Made by a program: the position numbers and the translations under genes. A DNA stretch of 64,000 nt from Sinomonas notoginsengisoli. Lineage in GTDB: Bacteria > Actinomycetota > Actinomycetes > Actinomycetales > Micrococcaceae. Shown in pieces: positions 1 to 9,114 of the stretch (position 1 is its first letter; each line of letters opens with the position of its first letter). The notes beneath the pieces were generated by a model. That model was given only the letters and a program-made list of their open reading frames with translations, ran no database searches and was not told the DNA's origin. Location of the stretch: assembly GCF_021554725.1 (NCBI RefSeq), contig NZ_JAIZDP010000004.1, positions 186,001-250,000 on the forward strand, written 5' to 3'.

Positions 1-1341
1 GCGGCGGCAGCAGTCCGGATCTGGGCAGCGCGAGACGGCACGCGACGTGGTCTCCCGGCCGCGGAACCACTTCACGTGGTGGTACGGGACGCCGACGCTG
101 AGGGAGAACTCGCCGCTCGCACTGCGCTCCGTACGTGCGGTGCACCAGAAAGTGCCATTGACCGTGTCGGTGTACTGGCTGTACGAGCTGAACTTGTCCG
201 GCACGTCGAACACGGCGCGGCTCGTCCAGGCCTTGCAGGACGGCTGCCCCTCGATGGCACCTGTGTGGTCCATGGGGAAGTTGACCCCGTCGTTCTCGTA
301 GGCCTTGTAGATGATGCCGGACTTGTGGGTCTTCTGGAAGTGAGTTGTGATGCCTAGGTGCTGGGTGGCGAGGTTGGTGAACCGGTGGGCGGCGGTCTCA
401 TAGCTCACGGAGAAGGCGTCGCGGAGGTCGTCGACCGAAATCTCCTTGGCGGCCTTGGCCCGCGAAAGGAACTCGACGGTGGTCTGCTCGGGGAGCAGGA
501 GTGCTGCAGCGAAGTAGTTGGTTGCGACGCGTTGGGCCAGGAAGTCCCCGTAAGAGCGCGGGGTTCCGTGGCCCAGGACGTAGTGGCCGAGGGCCTGGAG
601 CAGCACGGAGCGCGGATCGTGGTCGGAGCGCTGGTTGTGCGTGAGGTAGATCCGGCGGTTCTTCAGATCGGTCACGCTCCTCGTCGAGTGGGGCAGGTCC
701 CCGACATGATGGAGGGTGAAGCCGAGGTGCGCAGCGATGTCGGAGATCGTGTGCTGGCTCAGCGGACCTGACGTGTGTCCGACCTGGGCAAGGACCTTCT
801 GCGCCTCCGCCTCGTATTCCGCGAAGTAGTTGCCCCGCTCGCGCATCATCTTGCGCAGCTCCCCGTTGGCCCGTCGGGCCTCCTCAGGGGTGGCGATCTG
901 CTCGTTCATCTTGCGCTCGAGCTCGCGCAGTAGCCCCAGCTGCGACTCGAGGACGTCGATCGGCATGCGCGAGCTGATGCGGATCTTGGGAAGGTTGAGG
1001 TTCTCGTACAGGGGGCTGCGCTGGTAGCGCTCGAGCTCGATCTCGAGTGCGGCGCGCCGGCTCGGCGGCTCGGTGCCGAGGAGGGAATCGATGCCGACGC
1101 CGAGAGCACCCGCGAGCTGCTGGAGCAGGCTCAGCTTCGGCTCGCGCTTGCCGTTCTCAATCAAGCTCAGCTGGCTGGCGGCGGCACCCACGGCTGCCCC
1201 GAGCTCGTCGAGCGTGAGCCCCGCGGCCTTGCGGAGGTGGCGGACGCGCCGGCCCAAGCTGATGACATCGACGCTGTTGCCCTTCCCAGGTGCGGGGGCG
1301 GCGGCCGCAGCGGGGCGGGCCCAAGAGGCTTGACGAGGCAT
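1..1341 (-). CDS. ramB: RamB-type acetate/fatty-acid regulator (partial)
   Basis: Transcriptional regulator cut by the left window edge: 447 codons run from the ATG at 1341 without reaching a stop. After an Ala-rich leader, an XRE helix-turn-helix occupies about residues 27-88 (GLTLDELGAAVG, IENGKREP). The middle part resembles the IrrE/ImmA (DUF955) fold, but the metal-binding position reads QALGH at residues 249-253 instead of HExxH, so peptidase activity is unlikely. The rest matches the short-chain fatty acyl regulator C-terminal domain (DUF2083). This is the RamB architecture; RamB of Corynebacterium controls aceA and aceB. Divergent placement from aceA, 166 nt apart, supports the same role here. 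The family call is firm; the exact regulon is inferred. Confidence 0.9.
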   Translation of the reverse strand, partial: MPRQASWARPAAAAAPAPGKGNSVDVISLGRRVRHLRKAAGLTLDELGAAVGAAASQLSLIENGKREPKLSLLQQLAGALGVGIDSLLGTEPPSRRAALEIELERYQRSPLYENLNLPKIRISSRMPIDVLESQLGLLRELERKMNEQIATPEEARRANGELRKMMRERGNYFAEYEAEAQKVLAQVGHTSGPLSQHTISDIAAHLGFTLHHVGDLPHSTRSVTDLKNRRIYLTHNQRSDHDPRSVLLQALGHYVLGHGTPRSYGDFLAQRVATNYFAAALLLPEQTTVEFLSRAKAAKEISVDDLRDAFSVSYETAAHRFTNLATQHLGITTHFQKTHKSGIIYKAYENDGVNFPMDHTGAIEGQPSCKAWTSRAVFDVPDKFSSYSQYTDTVNGTFWCTARTERSASGEFSLSVGVPYHHVKWFRGRETTSRAVSRCPDPDCCRR

Positions 1342-1507
1342 TTCTTGAGGATACGTGAAGATTTGCATTTCTTTCCAGTGCTTTTCCCTGTTGATGTGCT
1401 TGCAGACACGGAAAAGTTGTTCTCACGAAGAACGAAACGGTGGTCGAGCGAAGCCGATACCACCACGGCCCGGAAGGGCCGAAGCATTGAGTCGAAGGAG
1501 ACCTGCG
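1342..1507. promoter_or_regulatory. ramB-aceA divergent control region
   Basis: This 166-nt divergent region is clearly more AT-rich than its flanks. It holds AAGATTTGCATTT at 1358-1370, which resembles the AA-rich/TTTGC core I recall for RamB sites, and a second TTGC-containing stretch near 1400. A strong aceA ribosome binding site (GAAGGAG, 1494-1500) lies 7 nt before the ATG. The operator assignment is inferred from resemblance and position only. Confidence 0.45.
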
Positions 1508-2842
1508 ATGACCGCACAGCCCGAGCCCCAGAACCAGACCCTCGAGCAGCAGGCCGAGGCCCTCACCCTCGAGTGGTCCGCCGACGCCCGCTGGGAGGGT
1601 ATCCAGCGCGACTACACCGCCGAGGATGTGGTCCGCCTCCGTGGCCGCGTCCCCGAGGAGCACACGCTGGCCCGCCGTGGCGCCGAGAAGCTCTGGAAGG
1701 CCGTGACCGAGGGCCGTGCCGACGGCGAGGGATACATCAACGCCCTCGGCGCCCTCACCGGCAACCAGGCAGTGCAGCAGGTCAAGGCCGGTCTCAAGGC
1801 CATCTACCTCTCCGGCTGGCAGGTCGCCGCGGACGCCAACCTCTCCGGCAACACGTACCCGGACCAGTCCCTCTACCCCGCCAACTCGGTGCCGGCCGTC
1901 GTGCGCCGCATCAACAACGCGCTGCAGCGTGCGGACCAGATCGAGTTCTCCGAGGGCAAGCAGTCGGTCGAGGACTGGCTGGTCCCGATCGTCGCGGACG
2001 CCGAGGCCGGCTTCGGCGGCCCGCTCAACGCCTACGAGCTCATGAAGTCGATGATCCAGGCCGGCGCGGCTGGCGTTCACTGGGAGGACCAGCTGGCGTC
2101 GGAGAAGAAGTGCGGCCACCTCGGTGGCAAGGTCCTCATCCCGACCCAGCAGCACATTCGCACCCTCAACGCCGCCCGGCTCGCCGCGGACGTCTCGGGC
2201 GTCCCGAGCGTCATCATCGCCCGTACCGATGCCGAGGCGGCCACGCTCATCACCACTGACGTGGACGAGCGGGACCAGGAGTTCATCCTCCGCGAAGAGG
2301 GACGGCCGGTGCGCACGGCGGAGGGCTTCTACCGGGTCGCCAACGGCGTCGAGCCGTGCATCGCCCGCGCCAAGGCCTACGCGCCGTACTCCGACCTCAT
2401 CTGGATGGAGACGGGCACCCCGGACCTGTCACTCGCCCGGAAGTTCGCCGAGGCCGTCAAGGCCGACTTCCCGGACCAGATGCTCGCCTACAACTGCTCG
2501 CCGTCGTTCAACTGGAAGAAGCACCTCGACGACGACACCATCGCCAAGTTCCAGCGCGAGCTGGGCGCCATGGGCTTCAAGTTCCAGTTCATCACGCTGG
2601 CCGGCTTCCACGCCCTCAACTACTCGATGTTCGATCTCGCCCACGGCTACGCCCGCAACGGCATGAGCGCGTACGTCGACCTCCAGGAGCGCGAGTTCGC
2701 CTCCGAAGACCGCGGCTACACCGCAACCAAGCACCAGCGCGAAGTGGGCACCGGCTACTTCGATCTGGTCTCCACGGCGCTGAACCCGAACGCCAGCACC
2801 CTCGCCCTCGTGGGATCCACCGAAGAGGGCCAGTTCCACTAA
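1508..2842 (+). CDS. aceA: Isocitrate lyase
   Basis: Cleaves isocitrate to glyoxylate and succinate, the first step of the glyoxylate shunt needed for growth on acetate or fatty acids; cytosolic homotetramer. The protein is 444 residues, a typical length. The catalytic signature KKCGHLGGK is intact, with the active-site Cys at about residue 202; upstream metal-binding DAEAGFGG and downstream NCSPSFNW also fit the family. The ATG at 1508 was chosen because GAAGGAG precedes it; the open frame upstream lacks another good start. It is followed after 87 nt by aceB and faces the RamB-like gene, so acetate-responsive control is likely. Confidence 0.98.
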   Translation: MTAQPEPQNQTLEQQAEALTLEWSADARWEGIQRDYTAEDVVRLRGRVPEEHTLARRGAEKLWKAVTEGRADGEGYINALGALTGNQAVQQVKAGLKAIYLSGWQVAADANLSGNTYPDQSLYPANSVPAVVRRINNALQRADQIEFSEGKQSVEDWLVPIVADAEAGFGGPLNAYELMKSMIQAGAAGVHWEDQLASEKKCGHLGGKVLIPTQQHIRTLNAARLAADVSGVPSVIIARTDAEAATLITTDVDERDQEFILREEGRPVRTAEGFYRVANGVEPCIARAKAYAPYSDLIWMETGTPDLSLARKFAEAVKADFPDQMLAYNCSPSFNWKKHLDDDTIAKFQRELGAMGFKFQFITLAGFHALNYSMFDLAHGYARNGMSAYVDLQEREFASEDRGYTATKHQREVGTGYFDLVSTALNPNASTLALVGSTEEGQFH

Positions 2843-2863
2843 CAGCCAGTTCGGCATAGGCAC

Positions 2864-2910
2864 ACGACGACGGGTGGGCTGGCTCGCCCAGCCGGCCCAT
2901 CCGCCGTCGT
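2864..2910 (+). terminator. Hairpin between aceA and aceB
   Basis: ACGACGACGGGTGGGCTGGC (2864-2883) pairs with 2891-2910 over 20 positions: 17 Watson-Crick, two G-U and one mismatch, with a 7-nt loop. There is no T-tract. It may attenuate aceB relative to aceA, or protect the aceA message 3' end. Its outer ACGACG/CGTCGT ends resemble other intergenic hairpins in the window. Confidence 0.5.
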
Positions 2911-2929
2911 ACACCACCAGGAGACCGCC

Positions 2930-4603
2930 ATGAACACTTTCAGCACCGACACCACGATCAACGGCGTGACCATCACCGCGCAGCCCATCGCACGCCAGCG
3001 CGAGATCCTCACCCCGGACGCCCTCGAGTTCGTCGCCCGCCTGCAGCGAGCCACCGCCGAGCGCCGCCAAGAACTCCTCGCGGCCCGCCACGCCCGCCGC
3101 GCCGAGATCGCCCGTGGCCACGACCCCCGCTTCCTGCGCGAGACGGCACAGATCCGCGACGACGCGGGCTGGCAGGTCGCCCCGCCCGCGCCGGGCCTGA
3201 CGGACCGCCGCGTCGAGATCACAGGTCCCGTGGACCGCAAGTCGACAGTCAACGCACTGAACTCGGGCGCGAAGGTATGGCTCGCTGACATGGAGGACTC
3301 CCTCACCCCGTCGTGGCGCAACCTCATCCAGGGCCAGATCAACCTGTTCAACGCGCTCCGCGACACCATCGACTTCGCGACTGCCGAGGGCCGGGAGTAC
3401 CGCCTCAAGCCCTTCTCCGAGCGCCCGACCACGGTGCTACGCCCTCGCGCGCTGCACCTACCCGAGAAGAACATGCTCGTGGACGGCAAGCCAATCGCTG
3501 GTGCGATCATGGACTTCGGCCTCTACTTCTTCCACAACGCCGCGCGGCTCATCGCGCTCGGCCACGGCCCATACTTCTACCTGCCGAAGATCGAGAACCG
3601 GCTTGAGGCCCGACTGTGGAACGACATCTTCGTCCTCGCCCAGGATCTGCTCGGCATCCCTCAGGGGACCATCCGCGCCACAGTGCTCATCGAGACGATC
3701 ACCGCGGCCTTCGAGATGGAGGAGATCCTCTTCGAGCTGCGCGAGCATGCCGCAGGCCTCAACGCCGGGCGCTGGGACTACATCTTCTCGATCATCAAGA
3801 ACTTCCGGACCCGCGGCCCGCGGTTCGTGCTCCCGGACCGCGAGCAGGTCACGATGACCCAGCCCTTCATGCGGGCGTACACCGAGCAGCTCGTGCGGGC
3901 CTGCCACCGCAGGGGTGCGATGGCGATCGCCGCCCCGGCTGCATTCGTGCCGAGCCGCAGGGACCCCGCTGCCAACGCAGAAGCGCTGCTGAAGACGCGT
4001 GCGGACAAGCTGCGCGAGGCCGAGGAAGGGTTCGACGGCGCTTGGGTGGCGCACCCTGAGTTCGTCTCGGTGGTGCGAGACGCGTTCGACACCGTGCTCG
4101 GCGACCGGCCGAACCAGCTCGACCGCCTGCGTGACGACGTGACACCCGACGACCGCGCGCTCATCGATCTGGGCACCTGCCGTGGCACGATCACCGAAGA
4201 GGGCATCCGCAACAACATCGAGGTGGGCATCCGCTATATCGAGACGTGGCTGCGGGGCAACGGCGCTGTGACGATCCACAGCCTCATGGAGGACGCCGCG
4301 ACCGCCGAGATCTCCCGTTCGCAGATCTGGCAGTGGATCTATGCCCGGGCCGTCACCGACCAGGGCGAGATTGTGACCCGCCAGTCGGTGGAGGAGCTGC
4401 TCGACGAGGAGTTCCACAAGCTCGAGCGCTTCGATGGCGACCGCTTCCGCGACGCCCGCGAGCTGTTCGGCGAAGTGGCCCTCGGCGCCGACTTCCCGAC
4501 CTTCCTCACCATGCCGGCCTACGCACGGTACCTGTGCGAGACCGCCGGCAAGGAGGACGAGTACGAGGCGGGGCTGCCCGAGCGCCAGTTCGCCGCAGCC
4601 TGA
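2930..4603 (+). CDS. aceB: Malate synthase A
   Basis: Condenses glyoxylate with acetyl-CoA to malate, completing the glyoxylate shunt. At 557 residues it is slightly longer than typical malate synthase A. Family landmarks are the early VWLADMEDSLTP segment (substrate and Mg binding), the signature AGLNAGRWDYIFS, and the C-terminal SRSQIWQW region. AGGAGA at 2920-2925 sets the ATG start. It lies 87 nt downstream of aceA in the same direction with a hairpin between them, so the two are probably an operon with differential expression. Confidence 0.98.
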   Translation: MNTFSTDTTINGVTITAQPIARQREILTPDALEFVARLQRATAERRQELLAARHARRAEIARGHDPRFLRETAQIRDDAGWQVAPPAPGLTDRRVEITGPVDRKSTVNALNSGAKVWLADMEDSLTPSWRNLIQGQINLFNALRDTIDFATAEGREYRLKPFSERPTTVLRPRALHLPEKNMLVDGKPIAGAIMDFGLYFFHNAARLIALGHGPYFYLPKIENRLEARLWNDIFVLAQDLLGIPQGTIRATVLIETITAAFEMEEILFELREHAAGLNAGRWDYIFSIIKNFRTRGPRFVLPDREQVTMTQPFMRAYTEQLVRACHRRGAMAIAAPAAFVPSRRDPAANAEALLKTRADKLREAEEGFDGAWVAHPEFVSVVRDAFDTVLGDRPNQLDRLRDDVTPDDRALIDLGTCRGTITEEGIRNNIEVGIRYIETWLRGNGAVTIHSLMEDAATAEISRSQIWQWIYARAVTDQGEIVTRQSVEELLDEEFHKLERFDGDRFRDARELFGEVALGADFPTFLTMPAYARYLCETAGKEDEYEAGLPERQFAAA

Positions 4604-4681
4604 GAACTTCCCGGACCCTGCACGCCTCAATCGCAACAAGGCACCCCGAAGGACGGGGGCAGAGGCACCGGGGAACCCGTT

Positions 4682-4727
4682 GAGGGGCCGGTCCTACCGT
4701 AGTGGTGCTGCGGAGGAACGGCCCCTC
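4682..4727. terminator. Bidirectional terminator after aceB
   Basis: GAGGGGCCG (4682-4690) pairs perfectly with CGGCCCCTC (4719-4727). An inner TCCT/AGGA helix (4692-4695 with 4714-4717) continues the stem. It sits between the convergent aceB and the membrane-protein gene ending at 4747. Confidence 0.6.
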
Positions 4728-4746
4728 AACCCCTGCCCGGGAAGGG

Positions 4747-5247
4747 CTAGTGCGTGAAGGCGAGCTCACCGGTCGCGAAGTACAGCGCGAACATTGCAGG
4801 CAGCAGGGTGATGAGAACCAGCACGGACCGCTCGGCCTGGCGGAACCAGGCCACGACGGCTGCGACGCCGGCCCCGACCATGAGCAGGATTCCAAGACCC
4901 GCCGGGATGGCGAGGCTCACGAGGGGCGCCTGGGCAGCCTCACGCAGGGCACCGATCGCCACCGGCACGAAGATGAAGACCGCCAGACCCGCCACCGTGA
5001 GCCCTAGGGACCACCACCCCAGTCTGGTCAGCGGCTTGGCCGTCAGCCTCTCGCTGCGCTCCCGGAGCCTGCCCACGGCGGCGAGCACAATGGCCGCCAG
5101 CGCCGCCAGGAACGCCGCCGTGTACAGCCGACCGGCCACCAGCTGGGCGGAGGCGAAGAAGAACATGGCGACGATGAGCACCACCGCGAGGATCCCCAGG
5201 CCAGCAGCGGCCAGCCGCATCCCGCTTCTTCTTGTCAGAACGGCCAT
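4747..5247 (-). CDS. Polytopic membrane protein, unknown function
   Basis: A 166-residue hydrophobic protein with four to five predicted membrane segments (roughly residues 12-36, 42-58, 76-97, 108-132 and 141-157) and an Arg-rich loop between the second and third. I do not recognise a family or catalytic motif. The start at 5247 (MAVLTRR) is chosen because AGGAG precedes it by 9 nt; an in-frame ATG 12 nt upstream would abut the ribosome binding site. It is divergent from the FrnE-like oxidoreductase and shares a control region containing a palindrome at 5308-5324. Confidence 0.75.
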   Translation of the reverse strand: MAVLTRRSGMRLAAAGLGILAVVLIVAMFFFASAQLVAGRLYTAAFLAALAAIVLAAVGRLRERSERLTAKPLTRLGWWSLGLTVAGLAVFIFVPVAIGALREAAQAPLVSLAIPAGLGILLMVGAGVAAVVAWFRQAERSVLVLITLLPAMFALYFATGELAFTH

Positions 5248-5307
5248 GGTTCTCATCTCCTGTGAAGCTGCTCGGATCCTTCCGGGCACACCACCATCTT
5301 CCTACTT

Positions 5308-5324
5308 TTCTACGTTTTGTAGAA
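5308..5324. promoter_or_regulatory. Palindromic operator candidate TTCTAC-N5-GTAGAA
   Basis: A perfect 6-bp inverted repeat, TTCTAC (5308-5313) and GTAGAA (5319-5324), with GTTTT between. The symmetry extends outward with one mismatch to CTTTTCTAC/GTAGAAGAG. It lies in the AT-richer gap between two divergent genes, a usual place for a dimeric repressor site. No cognate regulator is identifiable nearby. Confidence 0.45.
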
Positions 5325-5364
5325 GAGACGGAATAGTTCTCGCTCCCCAGAACTTGTCGCTTGT

Positions 5365-6108
5365 ATGAACGTTGACATCTGGTCCGACATCGCCTGTCCC
5401 TGGTGCTTCATCGGCAAGCGCCGCTTCGAGAACGCCCTCGCCGACTTCCCGCACAAGGATCAGATCACGGTCACCTGGCACAGCTATCAGCTGGACCCCA
5501 CGCTCCCCGAGCACTACGACGGCAGCGAACTCGAGTACCTGAGCCAGCGCAAGGGCACGCCGGCGGACCGCGTCGCGCAGATGTTCGACCACGTCGCCCA
5601 AGCTGCGGCCGGCGAAGGGCTCGAGTATGACTTCGGCTCCGTCGTCGTGGCCAACTCCTACGCCGGGCACGAACTCCTCCACCTCGCCAAGGCGAAGGAT
5701 GCGGAGGCTGGCACCAGCTTGGCCGACGCTGTCAAGGAGGCGCTGCTCTCGGCCCATTTCGAGCACGGGGAGGACATCGGCGCACGGGACGTCCTCGTGC
5801 GGATCGGCGCAGAGGCCGGCCTCGACTCGGCGGAGATCAATGCCGCCCTCGACGCCGGCACATACCGCGACTCGGTGGCCGCGGACATCCGCCGGGCACA
5901 GGCGCTCGGCATCCAAGGCGTGCCGTTCTTCGTCCTCGACAACAAGTACGGCGTCTCAGGCGCCCAGCCCTCAGAACTGTTTGCCCAGGCGCTCGACACC
6001 GCCTGGCGCGAGGCCAACCCGCTCGTCATGGTCAGCCAGCCCGCCGGCGCTGAGGGCACCGCGGAGGGGCTCGACGGCGACGTGTGTGGGCCGGACGGCT
6101 GCGCCTAG
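5365..6108 (+). CDS. FrnE/DsbA-like dithiol oxidoreductase
   Basis: A 247-residue thioredoxin-fold protein of the DsbA/FrnE family, likely a cytosolic disulfide oxidoreductase or isomerase because no signal peptide is present. The redox motif CPWC is at residues 11-14 (SDIACPWCFIGKRRFE), followed by the helical insertion and the cis-Pro region GVPFFVLDNKYGVSGAQP near residues 190-210, both typical of FrnE. The C-terminus carries two further cysteines (VCGPDGCA). No clear ribosome binding site precedes the ATG. Its stop codon shares CTAG with the convergent DUF1918 gene. Confidence 0.9.
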   Translation: MNVDIWSDIACPWCFIGKRRFENALADFPHKDQITVTWHSYQLDPTLPEHYDGSELEYLSQRKGTPADRVAQMFDHVAQAAAGEGLEYDFGSVVVANSYAGHELLHLAKAKDAEAGTSLADAVKEALLSAHFEHGEDIGARDVLVRIGAEAGLDSAEINAALDAGTYRDSVAADIRRAQALGIQGVPFFVLDNKYGVSGAQPSELFAQALDTAWREANPLVMVSQPAGAEGTAEGLDGDVCGPDGCA

Positions 6109-6293
6109 CCCGCAGCCTTCTCCACCGAGAAGTCGCCGCCCGGGAACACCACGGACTCGTGCCCGTCGTCGAACCGCACGAGGTACGGCGGTTCGCCATT
6201 CGCACCCTTGACCTCGATGATCTCCCCGTGCCGGTCCGCCGCGTCCACGGTCCGCCCGCGGATGACGATCCGGTCGCCCTGCGCTGCATTCAT
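6105..6293 (-). CDS. DUF1918 small protein
   Basis: A 62-residue protein of the actinobacterial DUF1918 family, a small basic/acidic beta-barrel-like domain (GDRIVIRG, RHGEIIEV, PYLVRFDDGHESVVFPG). Its function is unknown. The ribosome binding site is exceptional: the minus strand reads AGGAGGTGATC at 6308-6298, complementary to the 16S 3' end over 11 nt, followed 4 nt later by ATG, which implies strong translation. The stop overlaps the stop of the convergent FrnE gene through the palindrome CTAG at 6105-6108. Confidence 0.88.
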   Translation of the reverse strand: MNAAQGDRIVIRGRTVDAADRHGEIIEVKGANGEPPYLVRFDDGHESVVFPGGDFSVEKAAG

Positions 6294-6422
6294 CGCGGAT
6301 CACCTCCTGCTCACGAGGGTACGTAACCCGAGCATCAGGCGGGAAGGGCTCGCGCGGAGAGCGGGGCGGCGTCGTGCGTCAGGGCCTTGCGCGGAATGCG
6401 CGGGGGCGGATAGGAGTGGTGC

Positions 6423-7064
6423 ATGGACACCGAACACAAGCCCGGCCCAAGCGAGTTCTGGGACGAGTTCTACAACGAGCGGCAGCGGGTCTGGAGCGGG
6501 AAGCCAAACGGCGCCCTCGTGCGCGAGGTCAGCATGGTGGCACCGGGGCGGGCCATTGACCTGGGCTGCGGCGAGGGGGCCGACGCGATCTGGCTCGCCG
6601 GGCGGGGGTGGACGGTCACGGGCGTTGATGTCTCCGCCGTCGCCCTCGGCCGGGCTGCCCTGCACGCCGAAGACGCCGGCGTCGCGGAACGCATCACTTG
6701 GCTCGCGCGCGATCTGGCCGAGTGGGAGCCGGAGGAGGCCTACGACCTTGTCACAGCCTCCTTCCTGCACTCTCCCATCGAGCTGCCGCGGGAGCACATT
6801 CTCCTGGCCGCCGTGCATGCCGTGGCACCCGGCGGGACCCTCTTCGTGGTCGGCCACACTGCGTTCCCGCCGTGGGCGCACCATCCGCTCGACGACGTCC
6901 ACATGCCTTCCGCGGACGAGCTCGCCGGCGCTCTGGGCCTGCGCCCCGACGAATGGGAGATCGAGACGAGCACGTCCGAGGGCCGGGAAGCGACCGGTCC
7001 CGAGGGGCAGACTGCTGTCCTGACCGACGCGGTGCTGAAGGCGCGCAGGCTCGTCAAGGAGTAG
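6423..7064 (+). CDS. Class I SAM-dependent methyltransferase
   Basis: A 213-residue Rossmann methyltransferase. Motif I is DLGCGEGADAIWLA at about residues 46-59, followed by the acidic loop TGVDVS that binds the ribose of S-adenosylmethionine and by YDLVTASFLH. It resembles the TehB-like/thiopurine-like small-molecule methyltransferases common in actinobacteria; the substrate cannot be told. AGGAG at 6412-6416 lies 6 nt before the ATG. It precedes the GH15 gene in the same direction by 82 nt, but no functional link is evident. Confidence 0.85.
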   Translation: MDTEHKPGPSEFWDEFYNERQRVWSGKPNGALVREVSMVAPGRAIDLGCGEGADAIWLAGRGWTVTGVDVSAVALGRAALHAEDAGVAERITWLARDLAEWEPEEAYDLVTASFLHSPIELPREHILLAAVHAVAPGGTLFVVGHTAFPPWAHHPLDDVHMPSADELAGALGLRPDEWEIETSTSEGREATGPEGQTAVLTDAVLKARRLVKE

Positions 7065-7146
7065 CCACTCTGGCGTGATCCCTCCGGGCGGTGCAGACTT
7101 CGGCCCGGGAGCCCTCTCGAGTCAGCATGGATGGAAGGGAGAGCCG

Positions 7147-8988
7147 ATGGGCGCTCGTCCCATTGCGGACTACGCGCTGCTCTCGGACTGCAGGTCCGCC
7201 GCACTCGTCAGCTCGGACGGATCCGTGGACTGGCTCTGCTTCCCGCACTTCGACGGCCCAGCAGTCTTCGGCCGGCTTCTCGGGGAGGATGCCGGCTTCT
7301 GGTCCATCCGCGCCGAACGCGAGACAGCGCGCAGCCGCCGCTACGCCGGGCGCACAATGGTGCTCGAGACCGCCTACCGCACAGAAACCGGGGCTGTGAC
7401 GGTCACAGACGCGCTGGTGATGGGCGCTGGGATCCGAGGCCACGACTTGGGCACGGGCTCGCCCGGGGCGCTGGCCCGCTGGGCACACTGCACCGAGGGC
7501 ACCGTCCAGCTTTCGGTGGTCTTCGCGCCGCGCCCGGAGTACGGGCTCGTGGAACCCACGCTGAGGGACGTCCCCGGCGGCCTGCTCGCCCGAGGAGGGG
7601 CTGACGTGCTGGCCCTCTCCAGCCCTGTGCCCTTCATTCTGGAGGGGGCCACGGCCAGGGCTGAGGCCGAGCTCGTCGCGGGGGACACGCTCGGGTTCGT
7701 GCTCCAGCACCGACCCAGCTGGGATTCATTTCCTCCACTCTGGGATCAGGAGCAGATTCTGGCTCGGCTGGCAGACACGCGCCAGGCCTGGGCAAGTTGG
7801 TCCGAGCAGCACCAGAACTATGCCGGTCCGTTCTCCGAGCTTGTCTGCACCAGCGGTCGGGTGCTGCAGGCGCTCACCTTCGCCCCGACCGGAGCCTTCG
7901 TCGCGGCCCCCACCACCTCACTGCCCGAAGAGGCAGGGGGCGTTCGGAACTGGGATTACCGCTATACCTGGATCCGGGATGCCAGCATGACCCTGCGGGC
8001 ACTGTGGGTTGCGGCCTGTCCCCACGAGGCCTGGAGGTTTTTCGGTTTCATCGCGGCGGCAGGAGGCACCCAGATCCACGCCGGAGACCTGCAGATCATG
8101 TATGGCATCGGCGGCCAGCGCGATCTGTCCGAACGAGTGCTGGACCACCTGCCGGGGTGGGCTGGCAGCGCACCGGTGCGGGTGGGCAACGCCGCCTGGC
8201 GCCAGCGCCAGCTCGACGTGTACGGTGAGCTGCTCGGGGCGGCCGCCCGCCTGCCCGAGACGCTTGCGGACACGGAACCAGAGACGCGCCGATTCCTCGC
8301 CGACGTCGCCGACGCTGCGGCAGCCCGCTGGCAAGGCACCGACCTGGGCATCTGGGAAGTCCGCGGGGAACCGCGGCATTTCCTGCACTCGAAGCTCATG
8401 TGCTGGGTGGCGGTGGACCGGGCCATCGCCCTAGCTGAAGTCCTCGAGGCCCAGGACCGGGTTGAGCGCTGGAGCCGGGCCCGGTCGGAGATCGCCTCCG
8501 CGATCCGCGAGAAGGGGTGGAACGAGAAGGCCGGCGCCTACACCCAGGCCTTCGGCTCCGAAGACCTCGACGCCTCCGCCCTGATGCTCTCCCTCACCGG
8601 GTTCCTTCCTGGTGATGACCCCCGCATGCTGGCCACGATCGAGGCTGTGCAGCAGAATCTGACGGACTCCAGAGGGCTCGTCTTCCGTTACCGGAGCGCT
8701 GACGGGCTTCCCGGCCATGAGGGCACGTTCCTGCTCTGCACGTTCTGGCTCGCCCACGCCCTCGCCCTGGCAGGCCAGACGGATCGCGCACGGGAGGTCT
8801 TCTCGTGTGCCGCCGGGTTCGCCAACGACTTGGGCCTGCTGGCTGAGGAGGTGGCCTCGGGCAGCGGCGAGCTCCTGGGCAACTTTCCCCAGGCCTTCAG
8901 CCACATCGGCCTAGTCAACGCAGCCTGGGCAATCGGGGAAGCCGAGGCGAAGGGCCCGGATGCCCAGCGAGGGCAGCGACTCACGTAG
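7147..8988 (+). CDS. GH15 trehalase/glucoamylase-type hydrolase
   Basis: A 613-residue glycoside hydrolase of family 15, cytosolic (no signal peptide), acting on alpha-glucosidic bonds; mycobacterial and Arthrobacter relatives are trehalases. The N-terminal beta domain begins IADYALLSDCRSAALV and SVDWLCFPHFD. The (alpha/alpha)6 barrel carries NWDYRYTWIRDA from residue 268, GHEGTFLLCTFWLA with Glu at 525, and the C-terminal GNFPQAFSHIGLVNAA signature. The start at 7147 follows GGAAGGGAGAG; an in-frame GTG at 7075 lacks a site. Substrate choice between trehalose and maltooligosaccharide is inference. Confidence 0.9.
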   Translation: MGARPIADYALLSDCRSAALVSSDGSVDWLCFPHFDGPAVFGRLLGEDAGFWSIRAERETARSRRYAGRTMVLETAYRTETGAVTVTDALVMGAGIRGHDLGTGSPGALARWAHCTEGTVQLSVVFAPRPEYGLVEPTLRDVPGGLLARGGADVLALSSPVPFILEGATARAEAELVAGDTLGFVLQHRPSWDSFPPLWDQEQILARLADTRQAWASWSEQHQNYAGPFSELVCTSGRVLQALTFAPTGAFVAAPTTSLPEEAGGVRNWDYRYTWIRDASMTLRALWVAACPHEAWRFFGFIAAAGGTQIHAGDLQIMYGIGGQRDLSERVLDHLPGWAGSAPVRVGNAAWRQRQLDVYGELLGAAARLPETLADTEPETRRFLADVADAAAARWQGTDLGIWEVRGEPRHFLHSKLMCWVAVDRAIALAEVLEAQDRVERWSRARSEIASAIREKGWNEKAGAYTQAFGSEDLDASALMLSLTGFLPGDDPRMLATIEAVQQNLTDSRGLVFRYRSADGLPGHEGTFLLCTFWLAHALALAGQTDRAREVFSCAAGFANDLGLLAEEVASGSGELLGNFPQAFSHIGLVNAAWAIGEAEAKGPDAQRGQRLT

Positions 8989-9114
8989 CGGATGCCTGGC
9001 TCGAGGGGGCCTGACAGCCTGATCCTCATCGGGCACAGTGCCGGCTGTAAAATGGCATTTCGAATACTCAATTGAGCGGGCTTGGAAACACTCCTTCTTC
9101 TGAGGTGGTAGCGC

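Noticed and set aside
1237-2259. Long plus-strand frame overlapping ramB and aceA
   Set aside because: Different frame from aceA, Arg/Pro-rich shadow translation typical of high-GC DNA; contradicted by clear isocitrate lyase and RamB frames.
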